From NCBI RefSeq assembly GCF_015326965.1, contig NZ_CP017659.1, positions 186,001 to 250,000 of the forward strand: a stretch of DNA of 64,000 nucleotides. The letters run 5' to 3'. Position 1 is the first letter of the stretch, and every line of letters begins with the position of its first letter. Position numbers and translations under genes: made by a program. A model generated the notes under the pieces. The model saw nothing but the letters and a program-made list of their open reading frames with translations. It was not told the origin of the DNA and did not search any database. Origin of the DNA: Paenibacillus sp. JZ16. Its GTDB lineage: Bacteria; Bacillota; Bacilli; Paenibacillales; Paenibacillaceae. Below, in pieces: positions 34,607 through 43,721 of the stretch.

Positions 34607-35734
34607 ATGAAGAACGTGATCGTCATTGGATCGGGAATACTTGGGGCATCGACTGCTTATCAGTTAGCCAAAATGGGAGCAGAAGTGCTTATTATAGACC
34701 GCCATGATAAAGGACAGGCTACGGATGCCGCGGCAGGCATCATCTGCCCCTGGTTATCGCAAAGACGGAATCAGGCTTGGTACCAATTAGCCAAGGCCGG
34801 CGCGCGTTATTACCCTGATTTAGTGAGAGAACTCATCAGCGAAGGTGAGACAGAAACGGGCTACGCACAAGTCGGGGCCCTTAGCATTCACGAGGATTTG
34901 GATAAAATCCGCAAGATGGAGGAACGGGCTCATAACAGAAAAGCGGATGCTCCGGAAATCGGTGAGATAACCCGGCTGAATGAGGAAGAAACCCATGAGC
35001 GTTTCCCATTGCTTCGAGATGGCTATCATTCCGTTCACATTAGCGGCGCCGCCCATGTCGATGGTCGTGCACTGCGCGATGCGCTGATCCGGTCCGCTCA
35101 GAGGAACGGGGCCAAGCTTATAAACGGGGATGCCGCATTGTTATATCAAGCTAATCGCGTAACCGGAGCCGCTGTCGGAGCAAGGAGATTTGAGGCAGAT
35201 GAAGTCATTGTTTGTGCTGGTGCATGGGCTAATCAATTGCTTCAGCCACTAGGCATTCACTTTCAGGTTCGTTTTCAAAAAGCGCAAATCATGCATGTGC
35301 AGGCGACTGACCGGCAAGATACAGGCACCTGGCCGGTCGTCATGCCGCCATCGGATCAATATTTACTCTCTTTTGATAACCAGAAGATTGTGATCGGAGC
35401 GACTCACGAAAATGAAGTCAAAGGCTACGATACGAGAATAACAGCCGGCGGCATGCAGGAAATCCTGAATAAAGGATTGGCCTTGGCGCCGGGACTAGCT
35501 GACAGCACGTTTCAAGAGGTCCGTGTCGGATTTCGTCCGTTTACCCCCGGATTTCTTCCGGTTATAGGTGCTGTCCCTGGCTGGGAAGGCCTTATAACCG
35601 CAAACGGACTGGGCGCGTCCGGATTGACGATGGGCCCCTTTATCGGTAGTCAATTAGCGAAATTGGCTCTTGGAATACCACTGGATATCGACATCGATGC
35701 TTATGATATTCGTACAGCGATCGAAGAGCGTTGA
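34607..35734 (+). CDS. DAO-family FAD-dependent amino acid/amine oxidoreductase
   Basis: 375 residues from ATG 34607, about 11 nt after AAGGAAGG; an ATG at 34598 is too close to it. The ADP-binding motif VIVIGSGILGASTAYQLA is at the very start. HVDGRALRDALIRSAQRNG, DEVIVCAGAWANQLL and the C-terminal FRPFTPGFLPVIG plus GLGASGLTMGPFIGSQLA match D-amino-acid dehydrogenase or glycine-oxidase-like proteins. It probably deaminates a D-amino acid or N-methyl amino acid. Monocistronic with its own terminator. Confidence 0.9.
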   Translation: MKNVIVIGSGILGASTAYQLAKMGAEVLIIDRHDKGQATDAAAGIICPWLSQRRNQAWYQLAKAGARYYPDLVRELISEGETETGYAQVGALSIHEDLDKIRKMEERAHNRKADAPEIGEITRLNEEETHERFPLLRDGYHSVHISGAAHVDGRALRDALIRSAQRNGAKLINGDAALLYQANRVTGAAVGARRFEADEVIVCAGAWANQLLQPLGIHFQVRFQKAQIMHVQATDRQDTGTWPVVMPPSDQYLLSFDNQKIVIGATHENEVKGYDTRITAGGMQEILNKGLALAPGLADSTFQEVRVGFRPFTPGFLPVIGAVPGWEGLITANGLGASGLTMGPFIGSQLAKLALGIPLDIDIDAYDIRTAIEER

Positions 35735-35798
35735 AGCATGCCGGCTAAATCGATTCTGAGCATGCAATTGGTGAGCGGCATCTTCAGTCACTATAAAG

Positions 35799-35823
35799 AA
35801 AGCCGCGAATATCGCGGCTTTTG
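35799..35823. terminator. Terminator between convergent oxidoreductase and DUF2798 genes
   Basis: AAGCCGCGA and TCGCGGCTT pair perfectly around a 2-3 nt loop (35800-35820), with A and T runs at either side. Confidence 0.82.
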
Positions 35824-35851
35824 TTGTTGAGAGAGATTGTATTCCAATCGA

Positions 35852-36352
35852 TTATACGGCAGATAATGATTCGTTCACGCGTTTTGCTTTCAACCTGCCA
35901 AACAGGAAGCGAACGGTCGGGCCTACAATGAGAAGTTGAAGCGGCAGCGCAAATACGAAATTTTTAATGAAAATGGAGAAGTAGCTTCCAAGCAGTGATT
36001 CCCCTCCAAGCCGGTTTGCATAATAGGAGGAAGCTAGCCCGTACATGGACATAAAAGTAACCATGCCGATCACCATACAAAATGCCATCATCACAATCAT
36101 AAGGATTTTACTGGATTTATTACGCAATAAGGAAAAAACAATTTTCTTTGCTATGGGTCCGACAACAAACGATTCCAATAAGAAGGCAATCACGAAGCCC
36201 AACACCAATTGCAGGAGTATGGCCATAAACGATATGTTCCCAATTAATCCGTTTGTGAACAAATTGTAGGAGGTCATCATGATAACCATCCCCAGACACA
36301 TCATCAAACCAAAATAAAAATTTTCTTTTTTTGTTGCTGGCAATTTCATCAT
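35852..36352 (-). CDS. DUF2798 family four-helix membrane protein
   Basis: 166 residues; two adjacent ATG codons (36352, 36349) follow GAAAGG. Four hydrophobic helices are evident (FYFGLMMCLGMVIMMTSY, FMAILLQLVLGFVIAFLLE, ILMIVMMAFCMVIGMVTFMS, FIKNFVFALPLQLLIVGPTV). The paired VVGPIAKKIV and IVGPTVRFLF signatures mark the DUF2798 tandem repeat. The function is unknown; the repeat suggests a small channel- or carrier-like bundle. Confidence 0.82.
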   Translation of the reverse strand: MMKLPATKKENFYFGLMMCLGMVIMMTSYNLFTNGLIGNISFMAILLQLVLGFVIAFLLESFVVGPIAKKIVFSLLRNKSSKILMIVMMAFCMVIGMVTFMSMYGLASSYYANRLGGESLLGSYFSIFIKNFVFALPLQLLIVGPTVRFLFGRLKAKRVNESLSAV

Positions 36353-36732
36353 CCTTTCTAGTTACCTTTGTCATTATAGAGATTGGAGAAAGTCTCTCGT
36401 AAGTGAAAATTCTGTGAACATTTTCTGAAAACATTCCTTTGCAAAGTACAACAATGACTAATTTCATTGCATTTCAGGGTGGGAGATCCTTTATTTGGTT
36501 TTATAGTCCTAAAGGACCTACGGCTGATATGCGTGACCTTCATATCGTGATAGGGTAAAGGCTAGGATAAGACAGCCAAGCGAAGTGGAAACTAACGAAG
36601 CCGCCGTCAATCCTCCTTTTTTATCGCAAAATGACCGCATTACGATATTGGTCAATGAGTATTGGATGCGATTTCACCCGTCCGGTCAAAGGGACGCATA
36701 CTAAAGAAACTATGGATCATGGAGGGAGATCA
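36353..36732. other. Upstream region of the CYP102 gene
   Basis: About 380 bases without a gene. The last 100 bases are open in the CYP102 frame but carry no ribosome site or P450-like sequence, so they are untranslated leader. No FatR-like palindrome was recognised. Confidence 0.45.
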
Positions 36733-39700
36733 ATGTCGCATATGAAGCAAGTACCTCAACCTAAAACTTACGGACCGCTCGGCAATCTGCCGCTGCTGGA
36801 TTCCGCTGCTCCGGTCCAATCGCTTGTGAAGGTCGCCTCGGAACTTGGGCCGATATTTCAATTTCAATATCCGGGTGGACGCAGGGAGCTGTACGTCTCC
36901 GGCCACGAATATGTCAAGGACGCGTGTGATGAGAAGCGTTTTGATAAACGAATCTGGGCGCCGCTTCAGAATGTCCGTCCTTTTGCAGGTGATGGATTGT
37001 TTACGAGCGCTACACACGAGCCCAACTGGAAAAAGGCACATAACATCCTGCTCTCCAGCTTTAGCCAGCGTGCGATGCAAGGCTACCATACCAAAATGGT
37101 TGATATCGCGATGCAGCTCATCCAGAAATGGGCTAGGCTCAACCCTGACGAATCTGTGGACGTTCCTGCCGACATGACTCGTCTGACGCTGGATACCATC
37201 GGCCTGTGTGGTTTTAATTATCGCTTTAACAGCTTCTACCGGGAAGACAATCACCCGTTTATCGACAGCATGGTGCGGGCCCTTGATGAAGGCATGAATC
37301 AGCTGCACCGTCTCGGCATACAGGACATGTTTATGATTAAAAAGAAGCGGCAGTTTCAGGAAGATGTCCAGAACATGTTCTCGCTAGTTGATGAGCTCAT
37401 ACAAGATCGCAAGAAGTATGGCGGTGAAGAAGGGGATTTGCTCGCGCATATGCTGGAAGGCGTCGATCCAGACACAGGCGAGCGCCTGGATCAAGAGAAT
37501 ATTCGTTATCAGATGATTACCTTTCTTATCGCGGGGCATGAGACGACAAGCGGATTGCTGGCCTTTGCTATTTATTATTTGCTGAAAAATCCGGATAAAT
37601 TGCATAAAGCGGTAAGCGAAGTGGACCGCATTCTGAAAGATCCCGTGCCGACTTACAACCAGGTGCGGGAGCTCAAATACGTCCGCATGGTTCTTAGCGA
37701 GTCGCTGCGTTTATGGCCAACGGCGCCTGCCTTCTCGTTATATGCGAAGGAAGATACGGCAATCGGAGGAACCTATCCGATTCAGAAGGGGGACAGCGTA
37801 ACGGTCCTGATTCCGGGACTGCACAGGGACTCCCGCGTGTGGGGAGACGACGTGGAGACGTTCAGACCGGAGCGCTTCGAAGATCCCAGCAAGGTACCGC
37901 ATGACGCGTATAAACCATTTGGCAACGGACAACGCGCATGCATCGGGCAGCAGTTTGCGCTGCAGGAGGCAACCTTGGTGCTTGGCCTGGTGCTCAAATA
38001 TTTTGAATTGATCGATAACCAGTCTTATGAGTTAAAGGTTAAGGAAACACTCACTTTGAAGCCGGAAGAGTTCCATATTCAAGTTCGAAGCCGTCAGGAC
38101 GGGGCTGCACTGTTGGTTCCGGCAGGAGGCAAGACGGGGGCAAACGATTCGGAGAAGCGGGAATATGCCACGTTGTCCGATACAACCGGGACTAATGCTC
38201 ATCATACGCCGCTCCTCGCGTTATACGGGTCCAATCTGGGCACGGCAGAGGGAATTGCCCGAGAGGTGGCGGATGCTGCGAAGCACCAAGGGTTCGACAG
38301 CCAGGTGGGCACACTGGACGATTATGCCGGAAGGCTTCCGAAGGAAGGCGCCGTCATCATTGTAACCGCCTCGTACAACGGGCAGCCCCCTTCCAATGCC
38401 AAAGCATTTATGGAATGGCTGGAGGATGCCGATGTATCAGAAATTGAGGGTGTGCGATATGCGGTATTCGGCTGCGGAGACCACAACTGGGCAAGCACCT
38501 ATCAGCGGATTCCGCGCTTGATAGACGATCAGCTTGCAATCAAAGGGGCGAAGCGACTGCTTACGCGTGGTGAGAGTGATGCCAGCGGAGACTTTGAGCG
38601 TGAAGTCGACGAATGGACGGAGCATTTATGGCCGGATCTGATGCAATCGCTAGGACTCCCTCTTACGTCCGTCAATGTGGCGAAGCGCAGTGCCCTGTCC
38701 GTCCAGTTCGTGCAGGGAGCGGCCGCCGTGCCTCTGGCTGAAACCTACCAGGCTGTAACCGGGCACGTTGCTCATACCCGCAATCTGCAGCATGCGGATA
38801 GTGGAAGGATCACGCAGCATATCGAAATCTCGCTTCCCGCGGGAACGGATTATCGTGAAGGAGATCATCTGGGGGTGCTTCCGGTCAATCCGGTGACGCT
38901 GGTTCAGCGAGTGCTCCGAAGATTCAAACTGGACGCGAGTGCACATCTTATCTTGTCTGCTGAAGGAAGAAGCGGTGCGCATTTGCCGACAGGCATTCCT
39001 GTCCATCTGGACGACCTGCTGTTCCGCAGCGTGGAGCTGCAGGAGCCGGCCACAAGAGCACAGATTCGGGAGATGGCCGCTTACACGGTATGCCCGCCGC
39101 ATGCCAAAGAGCTTCAAGAACTGCTTGCGGAAGCGACCTATCAGGCTGAAGTGCGGGCCAAACGGATCACCATGCTCGACCTGCTGGAGCGGTATGAAGC
39201 CTGTGAGCTGCCGTTTGAACGGTTTCTTGAGCTCCTGCCGCCATTGAAGCCGAGATATTATTCGATTGCCAGCTCCCCGAAGGTTAGCCCGAATACGGCA
39301 AGCATCACGGTCAGTGTCGTTCGGGGCAGTGCTTGGAGCGGTCAAGGGGAATACCGGGGCGTGGCTTCCAACTATTTGGAACAGATGGAGACGGGCGCAG
39401 AGGTTCTGATGTTCATTCGTTCTCCGGAGTCGGGCTTTGCGCTGCCTGAGGATCCGGCAACGCCAATGATTATGATCGGTCCAGGCACGGGCGTGGCTCC
39501 GTTCAGGGGGTTCATCCAGGCAAGACAAGCGCTTCGGGAGGCTGGGCAGGAGCTGGGTGCTGCGCATCTGTACTTCGGCTGTCGGAATCCGGAGCAAGAC
39601 TATCTTTACCGCGAGGAGTTTGAGCAGGCGGAGAGAGAAGGCTTGGTCACCTTGCATACAGCCTTTTCAAGGATAGACGGTGTAGATAAATGCTACGTCC

Positions 39701-39921
39701 AGCATTTAATGACACAAGACGGAGCGTTATTGCTGTCACTGCTTGAGGCAGGAGCACGAATGTACATTTGCGGTGACGGTTCCCGGATGGCCCCGGAGGT
39801 AGAGCAAACACTAATGCTTTCCTATCGGGAAAGACATGGCGTTAGTGCAGAAGAGGCTGCCGCCTGGCTATCCGGGCTGGAGGCGTCGGGACAATATGTA
39901 AAAGACGTCTGGGCAGGATGA
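36733..39921 (+). CDS. Self-sufficient cytochrome P450/NADPH-P450 reductase (CYP102 family)
   Basis: 1062 residues from ATG 36733 after GGAGGGAGATCA. Residues 1-480 are the heme domain: [19 protein letters not shown] (Phe at 90 matches BM3 Phe87), I-helix [11 protein letters not shown] (264-274), ESLR (323-326) and heme ligand Cys403 in [10 protein letters not shown]. The FMN flavodoxin domain starts near 500 ([16 protein letters not shown]). The FAD/NADPH ferredoxin-reductase half has [25 protein letters not shown] and a C-terminal YVKDVWAG. It should hydroxylate long-chain fatty acids at subterminal positions. The Arg47/Tyr51 carboxylate anchor of BM3 appears replaced ([10 protein letters not shown]). 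An HxlR regulator follows 111 nt later. Confidence 0.96.
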   Translation: MSHMKQVPQPKTYGPLGNLPLLDSAAPVQSLVKVASELGPIFQFQYPGGRRELYVSGHEYVKDACDEKRFDKRIWAPLQNVRPFAGDGLFTSATHEPNWKKAHNILLSSFSQRAMQGYHTKMVDIAMQLIQKWARLNPDESVDVPADMTRLTLDTIGLCGFNYRFNSFYREDNHPFIDSMVRALDEGMNQLHRLGIQDMFMIKKKRQFQEDVQNMFSLVDELIQDRKKYGGEEGDLLAHMLEGVDPDTGERLDQENIRYQMITFLIAGHETTSGLLAFAIYYLLKNPDKLHKAVSEVDRILKDPVPTYNQVRELKYVRMVLSESLRLWPTAPAFSLYAKEDTAIGGTYPIQKGDSVTVLIPGLHRDSRVWGDDVETFRPERFEDPSKVPHDAYKPFGNGQRACIGQQFALQEATLVLGLVLKYFELIDNQSYELKVKETLTLKPEEFHIQVRSRQDGAALLVPAGGKTGANDSEKREYATLSDTTGTNAHHTPLLALYGSNLGTAEGIAREVADAAKHQGFDSQVGTLDDYAGRLPKEGAVIIVTASYNGQPPSNAKAFMEWLEDADVSEIEGVRYAVFGCGDHNWASTYQRIPRLIDDQLAIKGAKRLLTRGESDASGDFEREVDEWTEHLWPDLMQSLGLPLTSVNVAKRSALSVQFVQGAAAVPLAETYQAVTGHVAHTRNLQHADSGRITQHIEISLPAGTDYREGDHLGVLPVNPVTLVQRVLRRFKLDASAHLILSAEGRSGAHLPTGIPVHLDDLLFRSVELQEPATRAQIREMAAYTVCPPHAKELQELLAEATYQAEVRAKRITMLDLLERYEACELPFERFLELLPPLKPRYYSIASSPKVSPNTASITVSVVRGSAWSGQGEYRGVASNYLEQMETGAEVLMFIRSPESGFALPEDPATPMIMIGPGTGVAPFRGFIQARQALREAGQELGAAHLYFGCRNPEQDYLYREEFEQAEREGLVTLHTAFSRIDGVDKCYVQHLMTQDGALLLSLLEAGARMYICGDGSRMAPEVEQTLMLSYRERHGVSAEEAAAWLSGLEASGQYVKDVWAG

Positions 39922-40032
39922 GGGTCATTCCAGCGAATTTGTTCTACAGATCTCCTTTCGATCCAGTACTGTTTTTATGTTAAGATGATCAGTACATGAG
40001 TAATGGAAGAGATTCGAAGGAGAGTGTGACTT

Positions 40033-40401
40033 ATGCACGAAGAAACCTGTGTTCCGACTGGCGTGAAACCTCAAGACACCGGCTTTGGTTATACGTTATC
40101 CTTGATCGGCGGTAAATATAAAATGATCATCTTGTACTGGCTGTCTGAAAATAAGGTGATGCGGCATAATGAGCTGAAGCGAAGCATTGGTTCTATATCC
40201 TTTAAAACGCTAAGCATCATGTTAAAGGAGCTGGAGGCCGATGAGCTAATCGTTCGCACGGAATATCCCCAGGTCCCTCCAAAAGTCGAATACACCTTGT
40301 CGGAACGCGGACTATCCCTCATTCCTGTGTTACATATGATGTGCGAGTGGGGAGAGAAAAACAGTGTGCCGGCTCTGGAAGCTGTGCAACTGGAAGCATG
40401 A
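40033..40401 (+). CDS. HxlR-family transcriptional regulator
   Basis: 122 residues, ATG after AGGAGAGTGTGACTT. The winged helix is typical: LSLIGGKYKMIILYWLSENK, then LKRSIGSISFKTLSIMLKEL and DELIVRTEYPQVPPKVEYTL. A Cys near the N-terminus (EETCVPTGV) is conserved in thiol-based HxlR sensors such as YodB and HypR, which detect quinones or electrophiles. It converges on the oxidoreductase gene, whose promoter carries an inverted repeat, and follows CYP102. Either could be a target. Confidence 0.9.
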   Translation: MHEETCVPTGVKPQDTGFGYTLSLIGGKYKMIILYWLSENKVMRHNELKRSIGSISFKTLSIMLKELEADELIVRTEYPQVPPKVEYTLSERGLSLIPVLHMMCEWGEKNSVPALEAVQLEA

Positions 40402-40416
40402 GGTTTTGTTATATTC

Positions 40417-40454
40417 AAAGAAGTATTTCCTGAACAAGGAAATACTTCTTTTTT
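40417..40454. terminator. Bidirectional terminator between HxlR and oxidoreductase genes
   Basis: AAAGAAGTATTTCC (40417-40430), loop TGAACAA, GGAAATACTTCTTT (40438-40451): a perfect 14-bp stem followed by TTT. Confidence 0.9.
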
Positions 40455-40477
40455 AACGGCTTCATTCGGTTTATTTA

Positions 40478-41038
40478 TCACATGTTGTCTATGAACTTCA
40501 AATAGTCTCGTGCACTTATATCCAGTGCGTTATCAGGAGGCGATAGGTCCATGTCAGGCGTGTTGCCTCCAGGAGCAGCCTCTTGCCCATAGTAGGCAAA
40601 GAACGAACGATAATCTGCGTCGCAGTACAGGAAGGTCGTTTCAAAAGGAGTTAGGATCTGGGCAAGCGTGTAGCGATACCTTCCGTCTTCCCGATAATCT
40701 TCTTTCTTGATGCCGGCGGATACAGCTAAAGCCACTTTCCGATTCTTTAATTTATCGCCTCTTGAACCGTAAGCCCAACCATAAGCAAAAACATCGTCAA
40801 GCCATTTCTTGAGGAGTGGCGGGCAATTAAACCAATAGATCGGAAACTGCAAAACAAGATGGCTATGCGATTCAATAAGCTGTTGTTCTTGTTGCACATC
40901 AATGTTTCCGTCGGGATAAACCCTATGCAATTCGTGTACGGTATATTTTTCCGGGTATTGTCGGAGTTCTTCTACCCACCGCTTATTAATGACGGATGTT
41001 TCCAGGTTTGGGTGTGTAACGATAACAAGTGTTTTCAA
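40478..41038 (-). CDS. NAD(P)H oxidoreductase, flavodoxin-like fold (KefF/MdaB family)
   Basis: 186 residues from the TTG at 41038 (LKTLVIVTHPNLETSVINKR), which follows AAGGAGGATACATCA on the minus strand; further upstream codons are open but precede the ribosome site. The fold and signatures LVLQFPIYWFNCPPLLKKWL, DVFAYGWAYGS and VALAVSAGIKKEDY mark the quinone reductase family that also supplies KefF ancillary subunits. It would reduce quinones with FMN/FAD. It is an intact relative of the decayed gene at 21702-22279. Confidence 0.9.
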   Translation of the reverse strand: MKTLVIVTHPNLETSVINKRWVEELRQYPEKYTVHELHRVYPDGNIDVQQEQQLIESHSHLVLQFPIYWFNCPPLLKKWLDDVFAYGWAYGSRGDKLKNRKVALAVSAGIKKEDYREDGRYRYTLAQILTPFETTFLYCDADYRSFFAYYGQEAAPGGNTPDMDLSPPDNALDISARDYLKFIDNM

Positions 41039-41073
41039 TGATGTATCCTCCTTGAGTATGATTGATATTCTTG

Positions 41074-41129
41074 AGTATAAAGCGCGCACTGCAATTATGT
41101 AAGTATGCACTTTTAGTACAGGTACTTAC
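41074..41129 (-). promoter_or_regulatory. Promoter and HxlR-type operator of the oxidoreductase gene
   Basis: On the minus strand TTACAT (41102-41097), a 17-bp spacer and TATACT (41079-41074) lie upstream of the TTG start. The -35 box is covered by an inverted repeat, GTAAGTA (41099-41105) and TACTTAC (41123-41129), spaced by 17 bp. Long-spaced dyads over the -35 box suit a dimeric winged-helix repressor such as the neighbouring HxlR protein. The assignment of that regulator is inferred. Confidence 0.58.
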
Positions 41130-41370
41130 CAAAAGGTGAGTGTTGGCGGAGGATATCGTTGATTGTAAATTGTAGAGTTTTCAGAAAAATAAAAGACAAC
41201 CATCATCGCATATTATGATATATAATAATTTGCACTGGCTGCATTAGAATGAACTCTCACGGGTACATAATTTCTAGATCACCCTCTGAATAACCGTTAA
41301 ATGTATGTAAGGTCTATATTCGGAGATATTATCTGGTATCATATTATTTTCATAAAGGAGTTCTTGTTTA

Positions 41371-42186
41371 ATGGTAGATTTTTTTATGAAATTCAATCCC
41401 ATTATCCAAGCATTACTAGCCACCTTGTTTACTTGGGGAATGACGGCGTTAGGGGCGGCTCTTGTTTTTTTTACAAAAACATTGAACCAGCGTCTGCTGG
41501 ATAGTATGTTGGGTTTTGCCGGCGGTGTCATGATTGCGGCCAGTTACTGGTCCTTATTGGCTCCAGCCATCGAGATGTCGGAAGGCAATGCGATTGGAAA
41601 CTGGTTTCCGGCGGCCTTCGGATTTTTATTAGGTGGAGTTTTTATATGGGGAATCGATAAGGTATTACCCCATCTTCATCCCAATTCTCCGATTGGAGGA
41701 GCGGAAGGATATAACCCCAAAGTGAGAAAACGGAGTACTCTGCTGGTCCTCGCTATTACCCTCCACAACATTCCGGAAGGGTTAGCGGTCGGGATCGCAT
41801 TCGGTGCGCTTGCCAATGGAGGGACTGAAGCATCGCTGGTAGGGGCTTTGACGCTGGCCTTGGGCATCGGTATTCAAAACTTCCCGGAGGGCGTTGCAGT
41901 TTCCATGCCCTTACGAGGTGACGGAATGTCCCAGAGAAAAAGCTTCTTCTATGGACAGTTCTCGGGTATGGTGGAACCCATTGCCGCGGTAATCGGCGCG
42001 GTAGCCGTCGCCTTTATTGAACCCATGCTCCCTTACGCATTGAGTTTCGCGGCCGGTGCGATGATTTTCGTTGTAGCCGAAGAGGTTATTCCAAGTTCGC
42101 AAGAAAAAGGGAATAAGGATTTGGCTTCCATGAGTTTAATGTTCGGTTTCGTATTGATGATGATTCTTGATGTGGCGTTGGGATAG
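41371..42186 (+). CDS. ZIP family divalent metal transporter
   Basis: 271 residues, ATG after AAAGGAGTTCTTGTTTA. Eight hydrophobic segments are likely. Metal-site motifs are present in helices 4 and 5: [15 protein letters not shown] and [13 protein letters not shown], plus [11 protein letters not shown] and [11 protein letters not shown] later. It most resembles bacterial ZupT/GufA-like ZIP proteins and would import zinc or a related ion. There is no obvious Fur/Zur box by eye in the 330-base upstream region. Confidence 0.92.
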   Translation: MVDFFMKFNPIIQALLATLFTWGMTALGAALVFFTKTLNQRLLDSMLGFAGGVMIAASYWSLLAPAIEMSEGNAIGNWFPAAFGFLLGGVFIWGIDKVLPHLHPNSPIGGAEGYNPKVRKRSTLLVLAITLHNIPEGLAVGIAFGALANGGTEASLVGALTLALGIGIQNFPEGVAVSMPLRGDGMSQRKSFFYGQFSGMVEPIAAVIGAVAVAFIEPMLPYALSFAAGAMIFVVAEEVIPSSQEKGNKDLASMSLMFGFVLMMILDVALG

Positions 42187-42193
42187 CGACGAG

Positions 42194-42226
42194 AACAGCC
42201 AGCCGGGTGCGGACTGGCTGTTTTGT
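42194..42226 (+). terminator. Terminator of ZIP gene
   Basis: AACAGCCAG (42194-42202) pairs perfectly with CTGGCTGTT (42214-42222), followed by TTG and more T residues. Confidence 0.82.
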
Positions 42227-42384
42227 CGTTCACCCCGGCTAAGCTATACTGGACTAAAGTCGAGGTTCTCGTCTCATTCGCGGGACCAATGCTCAAGTCT
42301 CTAAATGGATGCTATACTGAATAGGACTTCAGGATTTGGCAGAAGAGAGACAAAAAGGGACGACGGAAGGAATGGGAACACATT

Positions 42385-43350
42385 ATGCAAAAGAAAACAG
42401 GTATATTGATCGTAGTGGCCGGCGTACTGCTGTTGCTCTTTACGATGAACCCGAGGAACATTTTTTCGGATGTTCAATTCGGATTTTCCTTTAAGACCAA
42501 GAAAATTAATGATGAGAAAACATTCGCCGCTGATGATTACCGGGATTTGTCCATTCAAACTGGAAGCTCCGACATTGAAATCACAAAAGGAAATGCAGAC
42601 GAGATTAAAGTTCGGTTGAACGGAAAGGTAAGCACGAAAAATGCAGACCAAGTGAAATTGAAGGTCGAGCCGAACGGAGATACGCTGGAAATCGGGGTTG
42701 ATGTTCCTGACGGTATTGAGTTTGGTGTGAATATTATGGATATCGTTTTATCCGTGGAAATACCGGAAAAGCAATGGACAGCGGCCCAAATTGAAAGTGG
42801 AAGCGGCGATATCGAGATCGGAAATATGCGTGGAGATGCTGTCACCGTTAAGGCAGGCAGCGGGAATATCAATATTCAGGAAGTAAATGCAGGTTCACTT
42901 ACGGTGTATACCGGCAGTGGTGATATTGAGGCAATGGAGATTGAAGCCGAATCCTTTATGTTGGAATCCGGATCCGGCACTATAGAGGCGGAACGCTACC
43001 ATGCCACAACGCTGAACTTTCAGACTGGAAGCGGCGATGTTGAACTGAAAGACGGGGAGTCGGCCGTACAAGGAACGACAGGTTCTGGAAACATACACCT
43101 GGAATCGGAGCGGTTGATCCATAATACCGACCTCCGAGCCGGAAGCGGGAACGTAAACATCGATTTGGCTCAAGAGCCTTCCTCCCTGGAAGTTGATTTT
43201 CAAGGAAGCTCCGGTGAAGGAAAAATCGAGTGGGACGGAATACAGTATGAGGTAAAAGACGAAGACGAAGGCAGGCTGAAGGGGACGTTCGGCAATGGCG
43301 ACATAGCGCTGAAAGTTCGCACTGGCTCTGGAAACTTCAAGCTGGAATAA
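42385..43350 (+). CDS. DUF4097 beta-strand repeat protein, membrane-anchored
   Basis: 321 residues. An N-terminal helix (ILIVVAGVLLLLFTM, about 7-21) anchors the protein. The rest is a repetitive beta-helix-like domain in which short units built on SGSGDIEI, AGSGNINI, TGSGDIEA, SGSGTIEA, TGSGDVEL and AGSGNVNI recur about every 20 residues. This is the DUF4097/LiaG-like adhesin fold. LiaG-type proteins are linked to envelope-stress operons, but no sensor kinase is adjacent, so the role is unclear. Confidence 0.85.
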   Translation: MQKKTGILIVVAGVLLLLFTMNPRNIFSDVQFGFSFKTKKINDEKTFAADDYRDLSIQTGSSDIEITKGNADEIKVRLNGKVSTKNADQVKLKVEPNGDTLEIGVDVPDGIEFGVNIMDIVLSVEIPEKQWTAAQIESGSGDIEIGNMRGDAVTVKAGSGNINIQEVNAGSLTVYTGSGDIEAMEIEAESFMLESGSGTIEAERYHATTLNFQTGSGDVELKDGESAVQGTTGSGNIHLESERLIHNTDLRAGSGNVNIDLAQEPSSLEVDFQGSSGEGKIEWDGIQYEVKDEDEGRLKGTFGNGDIALKVRTGSGNFKLE

Positions 43351-43405
43351 AGTTGAACACAATAGAATCGACGATTTGAAGAGAAAACACCCCGAATTGA
43401 TATTC

Positions 43406-43480
43406 TCCCCTCATGGCAGACAACGAAAAAGAGACATCTGTTAAGATGGCTTTACATGTTGTCTGCTGAGGGGATTTTTT
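43406..43480 (+). terminator. Large branched hairpin ending in T6
   Basis: TCCCCTCATGGCAGACAAC (43406-43424) pairs with GTTGTCTGCTGAGGGGA (43458-43474), with a two-base bulge. The loop contains a second hairpin, CATCT-GTTA-AGATG (43435-43448), and TTTTTT follows. It could end the DUF4097 transcript, or be part of a former mobile element. Confidence 0.6.
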
Positions 43481-43491
43481 CATGGGAATAA

Positions 43492-43617
43492 AAAGGACGT
43501 GCTAACAAGAAACTTTCAGTCGGACACGCCGCTAAAAAACTGGTCAGGGATATTATCTACGTTCGTGCGGGGGAGTGTAAACTCTGCAAACTCACGGAGA
43601 CTGTTCAGAAAAGCTAA
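43492..43617 (+). mobile_element. Possible C-terminal remnant of an IS110-like transposase
   Basis: An open run of 41 codons reads KGRANKKLSVGHAAKKLVR followed by DIIYVRAGECKLCKLTE and a stop at 43615-43617. The alternation of KK, GHAAKKLVR and IIY resembles the conserved end of IS110-family transposases. There is no start codon, ribosome site or other transposase domain. The call rests on a short match by eye and could be wrong. Confidence 0.3.
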
Positions 43618-43620
43618 ATG

Positions 43621-43651
43621 ACCGCTTCCCATTGGAGTTCCGGGAAACGGT
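43621..43651 (-). terminator. Probable terminator of the SLH serine hydrolase gene
   Basis: ACCGCTTCCC (43621-43630) and GGGAAACGGT (43642-43651) form a 10-bp stem with one mismatch. On the minus strand CATTTAGCTTTT follows. Confidence 0.55.
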
Positions 43652-43721
43652 CGCAGCTTACAGATGTCACTTTATTGGCGTCAACTTGGCAGGGGTATGA
43701 CCAACTTCGATGTCTCTTTCA

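Noticed and set aside
38650..39657. 335-codon minus-strand frame inside the CYP102 reductase region
   Set aside because: Shadow of the GC-rich reductase coding sequence; no start context or family match.
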